DNA of 39,602 nt. Origin: REEB95 sp035648735 (GTDB taxonomy: Bacteria; Pseudomonadota; Alphaproteobacteria; ATCC43930; CGMCC-115725). A program made the translations under genes and the position numbers. Below the pieces are notes generated by a model. The model was not told the DNA's origin. It saw nothing but the letters and a program-made list of their open reading frames with translations, and made no database searches. This document shows, piece by piece, positions 33,001 through 39,602 of the stretch; position 1 is the stretch's first letter, and each line of letters opens with the position of its first letter. The stretch is taken from the NCBI GenBank assembly GCA_035648735.1, contig DASRKX010000053.1, forward strand, positions 1-39,602, in the 5' to 3' direction.

Positions 33001-36000
33001 GGCGCCGGAACTGCCGCCGCCCGTCAGCGTGACATCGGTGGTCGCCAGCACGGTGATCGGCGCGTTGCCGGCACCGTGATAACCAATCTGCGCGCCGTGG
33101 GTGTTGCCCTCCACGAAGACGTTGCGGCCGGCGATGTTGGTGGCGCCGCCGGCGCTGCCGATCGCGGCGAAGGTGCCGCTGCCGTCGATCGTCACGTCGC
33201 CGGAATTTCCGCTGCCGCCGTGGCCGAAGGAGGAGGGATTGGCCGCGATCTGCGAGAAGGTGACGGTGCTGCCGGAGAGGCCGGTGGTGCCGTCCCAGCC
33301 GGCGACGACGTTGACGGCGCCGCTGCCGTCGTTCTGGACGGCGCCTTCGATAACAATGTCGCGGCTGGCGAGCAGGTTGAGCTGGCCGCTGCTGTTGTAG
33401 CTTGTGACGAAGTTAGGCCGCGTGAAGAGGATTTCGATGTCGGCGCCGGTGCCCGAGGCCTCGAGCAGCGTGTCGTTGCTCCCCGTCTTCACCAGACCGA
33501 AATCGTAATTCTGGTCGCCCAGGGTATTGATCAGCGAGGCGCCGATCGAGACGGTGCCCGAGACCTCGAGGCTCGCCAGCGGCGCGGTGCCGCCGACCGA
33601 GCCCGCGAAGGTGGTGAAGTCGCTGGTGTTCGTCGTCAACGCGAAGCCGCCATCGACGGTGCCCTGGAAGTCGATCGCGCCGCTGGTGGTGGAGATCAGC
33701 GTCGTCGACCCGGCCAGTACCACCGCGCCGGAATAGGTCTGGCCGCCGGTGGTGGTGACCGTGCCGACGCTGCTGCCGAAGGTCGTGGCGCCTTCGGTAA
33801 CGCTCAGGCTGCCGAGCGGCAGGGCGCTGGAGCCGACCACCCAATCGAACGTGGTCGAGCCGGTGGTCGCGACGGTGAGGCTGGCGTTGTTGGAGGCGTA
33901 GATGGTGTCCTCGAAGGTGATCGCCGATCCACCGGTATCGGTCAGCGTCGCACTGGCATTCAGCGTCACCGGGCCTTTATAGGTCTGGCCGCTGCTGGTC
34001 ACGATCGGCCCGCCGTTGAACGTGCTGCTGCTGGTGACGTCGAGCGAGCCCAGCGCATAGGCGGTACCCACCGCGCCGCCGAAGCTGGCGTCGCCGGAGA
34101 CTGTCAGGTTGTGGCCGTCGCTGGCGCTGCCGGTGTGGCTGCTGTCAACCGTGCTGACGAAGTCGACGAATGTTGGGTCGGTGAGCGTCGTGTTCGCGGC
34201 CAGCGTCACCGCGCCGCCATAGGTCTGGCCGCCGGTGGTCACGATCTGGTCGGTACCGATGCTGGTCGGGCCCGACACGGTGAGCACGTTGAGCGCCGCG
34301 CTGACGACGCCGACTTCGCCATTGAAGCTCGTCAGACCGGTGGTGTTCACCGTCAGGCTCTCGCCGCCCACGCTCGCCGCGTCGACCGTGCCGCCGAAGG
34401 TGATGGCGCCGCCGGCGTTGTCGGTGAGCGTGACCAGCGTCGCGCCCAGCGTCACCGCGCCGCCATAAGTCTGGCCTCCGGACGTCGTGACGTTGCCGCC
34501 GCCGTTGATCGTGGCCGGGCCGGTGCTGACGTCGAGGCTGCCGAGCGCGTAGGTGCCGCCCACCGCGCCGCCGAAGGTGGTCATGCCAGTGGTGCTGACC
34601 GTCAGGCCGTGGCCGTCGGTGGTGTGCGCGCCGGTGCTGTCGACCGTGTTCGAGAAGGCGATCGCGCTGCCGCCGGTGTCGATCATGCTGACATTGCCGG
34701 CGAGGACGACGATGTCCTCATAGCTCTGGCCGGCCGAGGTCTGGATGGTCGCGCCGCCGCTGCCGCCCAGCGTGATGTTGTCGGGGACGATATCCTCGGT
34801 GAAGCTGGCGGCGTAGACGCTGCCCTCGACGGTCTTGTGGTGGCCGGTCAGCACCACCGCGCCCAAGGGGTTCGCCGCGGTGCCAAGATTGCCGACCAGC
34901 AGGATCTGCATGCCGGTCGAGCTGCTCAACGAATTGGCGTTGATGGTCAGCGCCTCGGCGGTGGAGCTCGCATTGCCGACGGTGCCGTCGATGGTGACGC
35001 CGCCCGAACTATCGCTGTCGCTCAAGGTCGTGGCGGCGCCCAAGGTCACATTGCCCGAATAGGTCTGGCCGGCGGTGGTGGTGACGGAGCCGCCGTCGAG
35101 AGCCGCCGCCTGGAGCTGCAGCGAAGCGATGTTGACCGTGTTGTCGAGAGTCGTCGCGCCCGAGCTCACCTCGAGCAAGAAGAGACCCGAGACCGTGCTG
35201 CCGAAGACGATCGGGTTGGTGCCGCCCGCCGCGAGGGTGGTGTCGGCGCCCAGCGTCACCGCGCCGGAATAAGTCTGTCCGCCCGAGCCCGAGGTGGTGA
35301 CCGAGCCGGCGCTGCCGCCGAAGGTGGTGGCGCCGCCGACCGTCAGGGCGTGGAGCGCATGCGCGGCGCCGACCGCGCCGTCGAAGATGGTGGCGCCAGC
35401 GGTGGCGAGGTCGAGGTTGTAGGGCGTGCTGCCAAAACTATCGACCGTGCTGCCGAAGGTGAAGCTGCCGGTCGTGCTGGCGAGGGTGGTGTCGGATGTC
35501 AGCGTCACCGCGCCGAAGCTGATCGTGCCGGTGCTTGCGCTGAAGGTATCGGTGCCGGAGAGATCAACCGGACCGAAGGTGGCGCCGTTGGTTATGGCGT
35601 AGGTGCCGGAATCAAGTGTCTCGGTGCCGGTGCCGGTGATGGCGAGCGCCGCCAGGTTGACGCCGTCGAGCGTGACCGAGCCGGAGCCGCTACTGATGGT
35701 GAGGGTGTCGCCGCTGCCGCTGACCGGGCCGAGGCTGACCGCGCCGTTGCCGGCGCTGCTGTCGAGGCTCAAATTGCCCGCGAGGGCGACGGTGCCGCCG
35801 TAAGTCTGGGCGCCGCTGGTGGTCACCGAGCCGGCCGCCGCGCCGAAGCTCGCCGGGCCGGTCACCGTCAGGAGGGCGAGCGGCGTTACGGCGCCGACCG
35901 CGCCGTCGAAGGTGGTGGTGCCCGCGGTCTCGACGATGAGGTTGTGCGTGCCGTTCACCGTACTGTCGAAGGTGATCGCGCCGGCGCCCGTATCGCTCAG

Positions 36001-39000
36001 CGTGGCGTCGTTGGCGAGCGTGACCGCGCCGCCATAGGTCTGGCCGCCGGAGGTCGTGACGCCGGCATGCAGCGTGGTGGTGCCCGAGGCGATGTCGAGC
36101 GCATAGGCGCCGGTCACCGTCGAGCCAAACACGATCGGCTTGCCCGACCCCGCGGCGAGGGTGACGTTGCCGGCGAGGGTTACCGCGCCGATGTAGTCCT
36201 GGCCGGCCGAGCCCGAGGTGGTGACGTTGGCGCCCAAGGTGGCGGGGCCGGTGACGGTGAGGCTCGACAGCGCCGCGCCGTTGCCGACGTTGCCCGAGAA
36301 GGTGGTGGCGCCGGTGGTGTCGGTGGTCAGGCTCTCGAGGCCCGCGACCGCGTCGTCCACCGTCGAGCCGAAGGTCAGGGCGTTGGTGACGCTCACCGTC
36401 GTAAGCGTGGTGTTGTTTTCGAGGGTGACGGCGCCGCCGAAGGTGGTGTCCTGGCCGAAGACCAGGCTGCCCGCGAGCTCGATCGCGCCGGCGCTGTTCT
36501 GGATCGTGCCGCTCGAGAGCGTGTAGGTGCCGGCCGCCAGCTCCTCCCCGCCCGCCGCCGCGACCGCCAGCCCGCCGAGATTGAAGCCGCGGAAGACGGC
36601 GGCGCCGTTGCTGCCGGTGGTGCCGGTGGTGATCCCGAGCGTGTCGCCCGAGCCGCTGATCGCGCCGAGGATCTGGACCCAGCCGTTGCCCGCGGTGGTG
36701 TCGAGACTGACATTGCCGTGCAGCGTCGCCGCGCCGTCGTAGGTCTGGCCGCCGGTGGTCTTGATCGTCACCAAGCTGGCGATGTCGGTCGTGCCGGCGG
36801 TGTCGAAGGGCTCCACGTCGATCGAGCCGACCGGGTGGGTCGCGCCCACGTTGCCGTCGAACACCGCGTTGGCGTCGATCGTCAGGTTCCCGTGCCCGCT
36901 CGTCTGCCCGTCGAGCGTCTGGCCGAAGGTGACGGTCGCGGTGCTGTTGAACACCACGAACTCGGTGCTGGCGGCGGCCATCGTCACCGCGCCGCCGTAG
37001 CTCTGGTTGCCGGTGGTCTGGATCGAGTCGGTGTTGATCACCGTCGTGCCCGAGGCGTTCGCCATATTCAGGCTCGCCAGGTGCGCGACGTCGGTGCCCA
37101 CCTCGCCGTCGAAGGTCGCCGTCCCGGCCGTGTCCACCGTCAGCGCATGCGTCCCGTCAACCGAGCTCGCGAAGATGATCGCCGACCCGCCCGTGTCCTT
37201 CAGCGTCACGTTCCCGCCCAGCAGAACCCCGCCCTGGTAGTCCTGCCCCGCAGAGGTCGTCACGTTGGCGTCGAGCGTCACGGCCTGCGTGATCAGCTCG
37301 GTGATCCCCACCGTGTTGTCGAAGATCGTCTTGCCCGAGGTGATGTCGAGGTTGTGCGCGCCCGAGACCGTGTTGCCGAAAGTGATGCCGCTGCCGCCGC
37401 TGTCGGAGAGTGTGGTGTTCGCGCCGAGCGTCACCGCGCCGGAATAAGTCTGGCCGGCGGTGGTGGCGACGGAGCCGGAGGAGAGATCGAAGGTCACCGC
37501 CTGGAGGTTGAGCGAGGACACGGTAACGGCGTTGTCGAAGGTGGCCGTGCCCGAGGCGACGGTAAGCGTGTCGGCCGCGCCGGTCACCGTGCCGCCGAAG
37601 ATCTCGGCCGATCCGTTGAGCGTGGTGTTTTGGCCCAGCGTCAGCGCGCCGCCATAGGTCTGGCTGCCGGTGGTGGTGACGAAGCTGGTGTCGATCGTCG
37701 CGGTGCCGGTGACGTCGAGCGCGGCGAGCGGGTGGGTCAGCCCGACATTGCCGCCGAAGCTGGCGTTGCCCGAGACGGTGAGGTTGCGCGCGCCGCCGGC
37801 GTCGCTGTCCACCGCGCCGAAGGAGACGCCGCTGGTGCTGCCGTCGGTCAGCGTCGTGTTGGCATCCAATGTCACCGCGCCGGAATAGGTCTGGCCGCCG
37901 GAGGTCGTGACCGAAGGGGCGTTCAGCGTCGTGGCGCCGGTGACGCTCAGGCTGGCGAGCGCCGTGGTGCCGCCGACCGTGCTGTTGAACGAAACCGGTG
38001 CCGAGCCGGTCGCATCGAGCGCGCCGGGGCCGTTCACCGGGCCGAGGAAGCTGATGGTGCTGGTGCCGTTATCGAGGATGGTGATGCCGTCGGTCAGCGT
38101 CACCGAGCCGGAATAGGTCTCGCCCGAGGTCGACTGCACCGTGCCGCCGCTGGCAGCGAAGGTAGTGTTGCCGGCGACGCTGACCGTCGCGGCCTGGATG
38201 CTGGCCTCGTCGAGTAGGTTGCCGACGCTGGCGATGTTGACCGCCGCGAAGGGCGTGGACTGGCCGACGCCCTGGGTGAAGGTGGTGGTGCCGCCCTGGA
38301 CCTTGAGGGTAACGCCGGCCGCCGCCGCGTCCACCGTGCCATTGAAGTCGAGCGTGCCCTGCGAGCCGGTGCTGCCGCCGCCGCTGCCGACGCCAGGTCG
38401 CAGCTCGAAAGTCTGGGTTCCGCTCGAGACGTCGAGCGTGACCGGCCCGTTGAGCGCGATCGCACCGGCATTGCCGCCGTTGCCGGTTCCGGACCCGCTG
38501 GCCGCGCCGCCGCCAACATTGATGGCGCTGCCGTTGCCGATGGTGAGCGTGCTGGTCGAGCCGGCGGTGACGAAGGTCGGCGTCGTGCTCTGGCCGACCC
38601 CGCTGAGAACGATATGCCCGTCGGTGACGGTGACGGTCCCGGCGTTGCCGCCTGAACCGCCCAGGGTCGAGGTATTGGCGCTGCCGGAGTCGAACAGCAC
38701 GCCGGCGGTGACGGTGCCGGCGCCGTCGCTGATGGCGAGCGTGCCGGCGCTCTTGCCTCCGGTTCCGCCGCTGCCGCCCGAGCCGCCCTGCGCCGAAACC
38801 ACGCCGACGGTGACGTCGCCGACATTGGCGGTCTGACCGACGAAAAGCGTGATGTCGTGGGTCGCCGGCGCGCCCGAGATGGTGGTGATCAGAGTGGTGG
38901 CGGGCGCGGCCTCGACGATGCCGCCCGTGCCGGTGCCGCGGTTGACGGTGCCGCCGCCCGGGAATACCAGCAAGCCGGACACGTTGGCATCGAACACCAG

Positions 39001-39602
39001 GTCGCCAGCGACCGACAGGTAGCTCGCGCCCGAGCCGATGGTGATCGAGCGCCCGGCCTTGGCGGTGAGGCCGAAATTCTGCTGGCTCGTGACCGAGGTC
39101 ACGTTGGAGTCGAAGACGATATCGTCGCCGGCCAGCAGCGTCACGCCGCCCGAATGGGCGAGCGACACGACGCCCTGGTAGGTCTGGTCGCCGGTGGCCG
39201 CGTAGAGCGGGGCGATGAGCTCCGCCGGCCCGTCGAGCGTCAGGCTCGCCAGCGTCGCGCCGTTGCCGACATCGCCGGAGAAGGTGGTGAGACCGGCGGT
39301 GTTGACCGTCAGGCCCTGGCCGCCGGCGGACGCGGCGTCCACGGTCGAGCCGAAGGTGACGGCATTGGTCCCGGTCGTGGTGCTGATCGAAGTGTTGCCG
39401 GCGAGTGTCGCCGCGCCGAAGGTCGAGTCCTGGGCGAAGACGTCGGCGCCCTCGAGTGTCACGGCGCCGAAGGTGTAGGGGCTGCCGCTGCCGATGGTGT
39501 AGGTGCCGTCGGCCAGGGTCTCGGTGCCGGTCGCATTGTCGGTCAGCGCCGCGAGCGAGACGCCGTGAAAGGTGACCGCGCCGGTCGCGATGACGAGCGG
39601 CG
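30061..39602 (-). CDS. Giant filamentous-hemagglutinin-like beta-helix surface protein (5' end outside window)
   Basis: An open frame of more than 3,179 codons that runs past the right edge of the window without a stop; the signal peptide and any TPS secretion domain are therefore not visible. The chain is Gly/Ser/Thr/Ala/Val-rich with almost no Lys, Arg or Cys, typical of a secreted right-handed beta-helix adhesin. Three zones are seen. From the right edge to about 33490: about 19 modules of 60 to 100 residues around Q-T-Y-x-G-A-V-T-L. From about 33105 to 31235: 14 modules around Y-A-Q-I-G-H-G-G. From 31235 to 30061: a non-repeated beta-rich end, finishing with a cysteine pair (GCGDGSDPSQGCE) and TYANDFIQGKKP. 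There is no beta-barrel autotransporter domain, so export by a two-partner (TpsB) system is the most likely route; TpsB itself is not in the window. Confidence 0.88.
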   Translation of the reverse strand, partial: PLVIATGAVTFHGVSLAALTDNATGTETLADGTYTIGSGSPYTFGAVTLEGADVFAQDSTFGAATLAGNTSISTTTGTNAVTFGSTVDAASAGGQGLTVNTAGLTTFSGDVGNGATLASLTLDGPAELIAPLYAATGDQTYQGVVSLAHSGGVTLLAGDDIVFDSNVTSVTSQQNFGLTAKAGRSITIGSGASYLSVAGDLVFDANVSGLLVFPGGGTVNRGTGTGGIVEAAPATTLITTISGAPATHDITLFVGQTANVGDVTVGVVSAQGGSGGSGGTGGKSAGTLAISDGAGTVTAGVLFDSGSANTSTLGGSGGNAGTVTVTDGHIVLSGVGQSTTPTFVTAGSTSTLTIGNGSAINVGGGAASGSGTGNGGNAGAIALNGPVTLDVSSGTQTFELRPGVGSGGGSTGSQGTLDFNGTVDAAAAGVTLKVQGGTTTFTQGVGQSTPFAAVNIASVGNLLDEASIQAATVSVAGNTTFAASGGTVQSTSGETYSGSVTLTDGITILDNGTSTISFLGPVNGPGALDATGSAPVSFNSTVGGTTALASLSVTGATTLNAPSVTTSGGQTYSGAVTLDANTTLTDGSTSGVSFGAVDSDAGGARNLTVSGNASFGGNVGLTHPLAALDVTGTATIDTSFVTTTGSQTYGGALTLGQNTTLNGSAEIFGGTVTGAADTLTVASGTATFDNAVTVSSLNLQAVTFDLSSGSVATTAGQTYSGAVTLGANTTLSDSGGSGITFGNTVSGAHNLDITSGKTIFDNTVGITELITQAVTLDANVTTSAGQDYQGGVLLGGNVTLKDTGGSAIIFASSVDGTHALTVDTAGTATFDGEVGTDVAHLASLNMANASGTTVINTDSIQTTGNQSYGGAVTMAAASTEFVVFNSTATVTFGQTLDGQTSGHGNLTIDANAVFDGNVGATHPVGSIDVEPFDTAGTTDIASLVTIKTTGGQTYDGAATLHGNVSLDTTAGNGWVQILGAISGSGDTLGITTGTTGSNGAAVFRGFNLGGLAVAAAGGEELAAGTYTLSSGTIQNSAGAIELAGSLVFGQDTTFGGAVTLENNTTLTTVSVTNALTFGSTVDDAVAGLESLTTDTTGATTFSGNVGNGAALSSLTVTGPATLGANVTTSGSAGQDYIGAVTLAGNVTLAAGSGKPIVFGSTVTGAYALDIASGTTTLHAGVTTSGGQTYGGAVTLANDATLSDTGAGAITFDSTVNGTHNLIVETAGTTTFDGAVGAVTPLALLTVTGPASFGAAAGSVTTSGAQTYGGTVALAGNLSLDSSAGNGAVSLGPVSGSGDTLTISSGSGSVTLDGVNLAALAITGTGTETLDSGTYAITNGATFGPVDLSGTDTFSASTGTISFGAVTLTSDTTLASTTGSFTFGSTVDSFGSTPYNLDLATAGATIFDGAVGAAHALHALTVGGATTFGGSAGSVTTSGSGGQTYSGAVTLGADTTLAAGGTNPIVFGSTVSGLFLLEVSSGATTLDNTVNIASLQLQAAALDGGSVTTTAGQTYSGNVTLGAATTLSDSDSSGGVTIDGTVGNASSTAEALTINANSLSSSTGMQILLVGNLGTAANPLGAVVLTGHHKTVEGSVYAASFTEDIVPDNITLGGSGGATIQTSAGQSYEDIVVLAGNVSMIDTGGSAIAFSNTVDSTGAHTTDGHGLTVSTTGMTTFGGAVGGTYALGSLDVSTGPATINGGGNVTTSGGQTYGGAVTLGATLVTLTDNAGGAITFGGTVDAASVGGESLTVNTTGLTSFNGEVGVVSAALNVLTVSGPTSIGTDQIVTTGGQTYGGAVTLAANTTLTDPTFVDFVSTVDSSHTGSASDGHNLTVSGDASFGGAVGTAYALGSLDVTSSSTFNGGPIVTSSGQTYKGPVTLNASATLTDTGGSAITFEDTIYASNNASLTVATTGSTTFDWVVGSSALPLGSLSVTEGATTFGSSVGTVTTTGGQTYSGAVVLAGSTTLISTTSGAIDFQGTVDGGFALTTNTSDFTTFAGSVGGTAPLASLEVSGTVSIGASLINTLGDQNYDFGLVKTGSNDTLLEASGTGADIEILFTRPNFVTSYNSSGQLNLLASRDIVIEGAVQNDGSGAVNVVAGWDGTTGLSGSTVTFSQIAANPSSFGHGGSGNSGDVTIDGSGTFAAIGSAGGATNIAGRNVFVEGNTHGAQIGYHGAGNAPITVLATTDVTLTGGGSSGAYAQIGHGGFGVGTGATGAVTLGGDITVTAGGAVFVEGGSTDDTYAQIGHGGDGAFAGATLTSLSLGGSIGVTAVGDVSLAGSDGQDAYAQIGHGGFEFASGATIGGTAGMTGAISVASSNGSVSLAAGFGSGFSYAQIGHGGAAAFYNASAGDLTVNGDITVTAANGNVELDAGGVNAGYAQIGHGGAGFGGAYNFGGLSGNNASFNDVTLSGNITVQATNTLGTSGGVFLTGGSGSEAYAQIGHGGAYAFAGDSSLNNGGPVSLASLTLGGSGETITVAGDNGIGLSGGSSTGAYAQIGHGGYSFAFGATVTNAVTVGSAIDVTANSGDIDVTGGSDNETYAQIGLGGYSLGYGLSGTTISGAISVVSSGGGVSLSGGTGGENAYAQIGHGGAQAFSYDFNAGAIIIDGAITVSAQGTTGNVSLVGNGSCGCGGDYAQIGHGGYEFGYQLSAASVELTGAISVNSSNGGVNLSGGNGSDSYAQIGHGGDSAFSNASITGDLTVGSLTLGDTLGDIAVTAGNGDIGLSGGGGNGAYAQIGHGGYSFANGATVSGGVSLGGTIVVAGQDVTLAYGSGFDAYAQIGHGDGSGNGAGGADAQGNIDVRATDILSISGGATIGHVVGGTVSGGDIYLAASQVISDGVSDTLNGGDSLSASLINDLAGGEAVLAVNDALTVNAFSYTGSNGNTLGLFSQNGIIVNGITNGGPGGVVLVGDWDGASGIPATPGATAFDLTAATAGIAFAWINGPVTVTAATLDSGGNINFTGGALSLLGDDTVTSTFNTSSGTISFGAIVGPGSGTGENLDIGIATGTVNFTDQVGTLANPFGILSVGGTTGTMTISNGVEVYVSSAAIDIPGGTANFGTTLNANPGPITLTLANVSGNEVGPVVFLSVPGGTLNGLPISILLGGGGSLNLGNVADDSSLQIGGPIDSALADSNESLGLNTINPTAGCGDGSDPSQGCETPTYTYANDFIQGKKP
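31235..33105 (-). repeat. Fourteen Y-A-Q-I-G-H-G-G modules inside the giant protein
   Basis: The DNA core reads CCATGGCCGATCTGGGCATA (plus strand) near 31241, 31376, 31540, 31675, 31830, 31960, 32097, 32265, 32445, 32580, 32722, 32855 and 32985, and in degenerate form (AQIGYHGAG) near 33085. Spacing is 105 to 180 bases, always a multiple of three. Between cores the pattern is a strand ending I-x-V, then a short S-L-x-G-G turn. The core is nearly identical in DNA while the spacers vary. Confidence 0.92.
33490..39190 (-). repeat. About 19 Q-T-Y-x-G-A-V-T-L modules inside the giant protein
   Basis: Each module is roughly: TTSGGQTYSGAVTLGANTTL, then a strand with ITFGSTVDG, then LTVDTAGTTTFDGAVG and LASLTVTG. 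Period is variable (about 60 to 105 residues) because single strands are lost or added. I counted 19 variants of the Q-(T/D/S)-Y core. Several plus-strand frames stay open across this zone only because of the repeated codon pattern. Confidence 0.88.

Noticed and set aside
31235..33105. Regularly spaced 20-base repeats as a possible CRISPR array
   Set aside because: Spacing is uneven (105-180 bases), always in multiples of three, and the repeats encode the same octapeptide in an open frame. No cas genes are present.
32722..38217. An 1,831-codon open frame on the plus strand opposite the giant protein
   Set aside because: It is a by-product of GC-rich repeated codons on the other strand. Its translation is Arg/Ala/Gly/Asp-rich without any domain or signal, and the minus-strand reading makes a sensible beta-helix protein.

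Overview
The window is GC-rich and densely coded and comes from an alphaproteobacterium. This rests on the GroEL tail ending in GGMGGMDF, the pyrD/HAD-IIA pair joined by ATGA, the short-chain CHR pair, the PAS_5-type protein, the OprB porin and the SapC family proteins. I cannot name the genus. Most genes are metabolic, transport or envelope genes of chromosomal type. I see no phage, plasmid, transposase, integrase or CRISPR array. No stretch longer than about 300 bases lacks a gene; the longest gaps are about 230 bases (20286-20512) and 190 bases (6465-6657).

Layout. 1-275: groEL 3' end and its terminator. 312-3646 (minus): a secreted TPR protein and a DinG/XPD-type helicase. 3719-5646 (plus): pyrD and a HAD-IIA hydrolase. 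5647-6464 (minus): a hypothetical protein and an XRE regulator. 6658-10741 (minus): a near-contiguous run of L,D-transpeptidase, two half-size chromate transporters, an NADPH-dependent FMN/chromate reductase-like flavoprotein and a TauE/SafE exporter. 10836-12678: divergent ketopantoate reductase-like and aldo/keto reductase genes. 12764-15301 (plus): a complete NitT/TauT-type ABC importer. 15298-17136: a DUF442 phosphatase-like protein (minus) and a serine beta-lactamase-like lipoprotein (plus). 17255-17328: tRNA-Gly(CCC). 17482-18951: OprB porin. 19019-20285: a cupredoxin, a tiny putative exported protein and a DUF202 membrane protein.

20513-24359 (plus) is an overlapping set of a PDC/PAS hybrid-free sensor histidine kinase, a solute-binding protein with no permease partner, and a single-domain PAS_5 protein. 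It looks like a ligand-sensing module. 24427-25243 carries a small lipoprotein and an unrecognised protein. 25354-28285 holds two tandem, closely similar AMP-forming ligases whose leader regions were duplicated with them.

28334-39602 (minus) is the most unusual region. A giant secreted beta-helix type protein (more than 3,179 codons, its 5' end outside the window) is followed by two SapC family genes in apparent operon order. The giant protein has two distinct internal repeat families: about 19 modules built on Q-T-Y-x-G-A-V-T-L, then 14 copies of a module built on Y-A-Q-I-G-H-G-G. It has no autotransporter barrel at its C-terminus. Together these genes suggest a cell-surface structure, and this is the best candidate here for an undescribed system.
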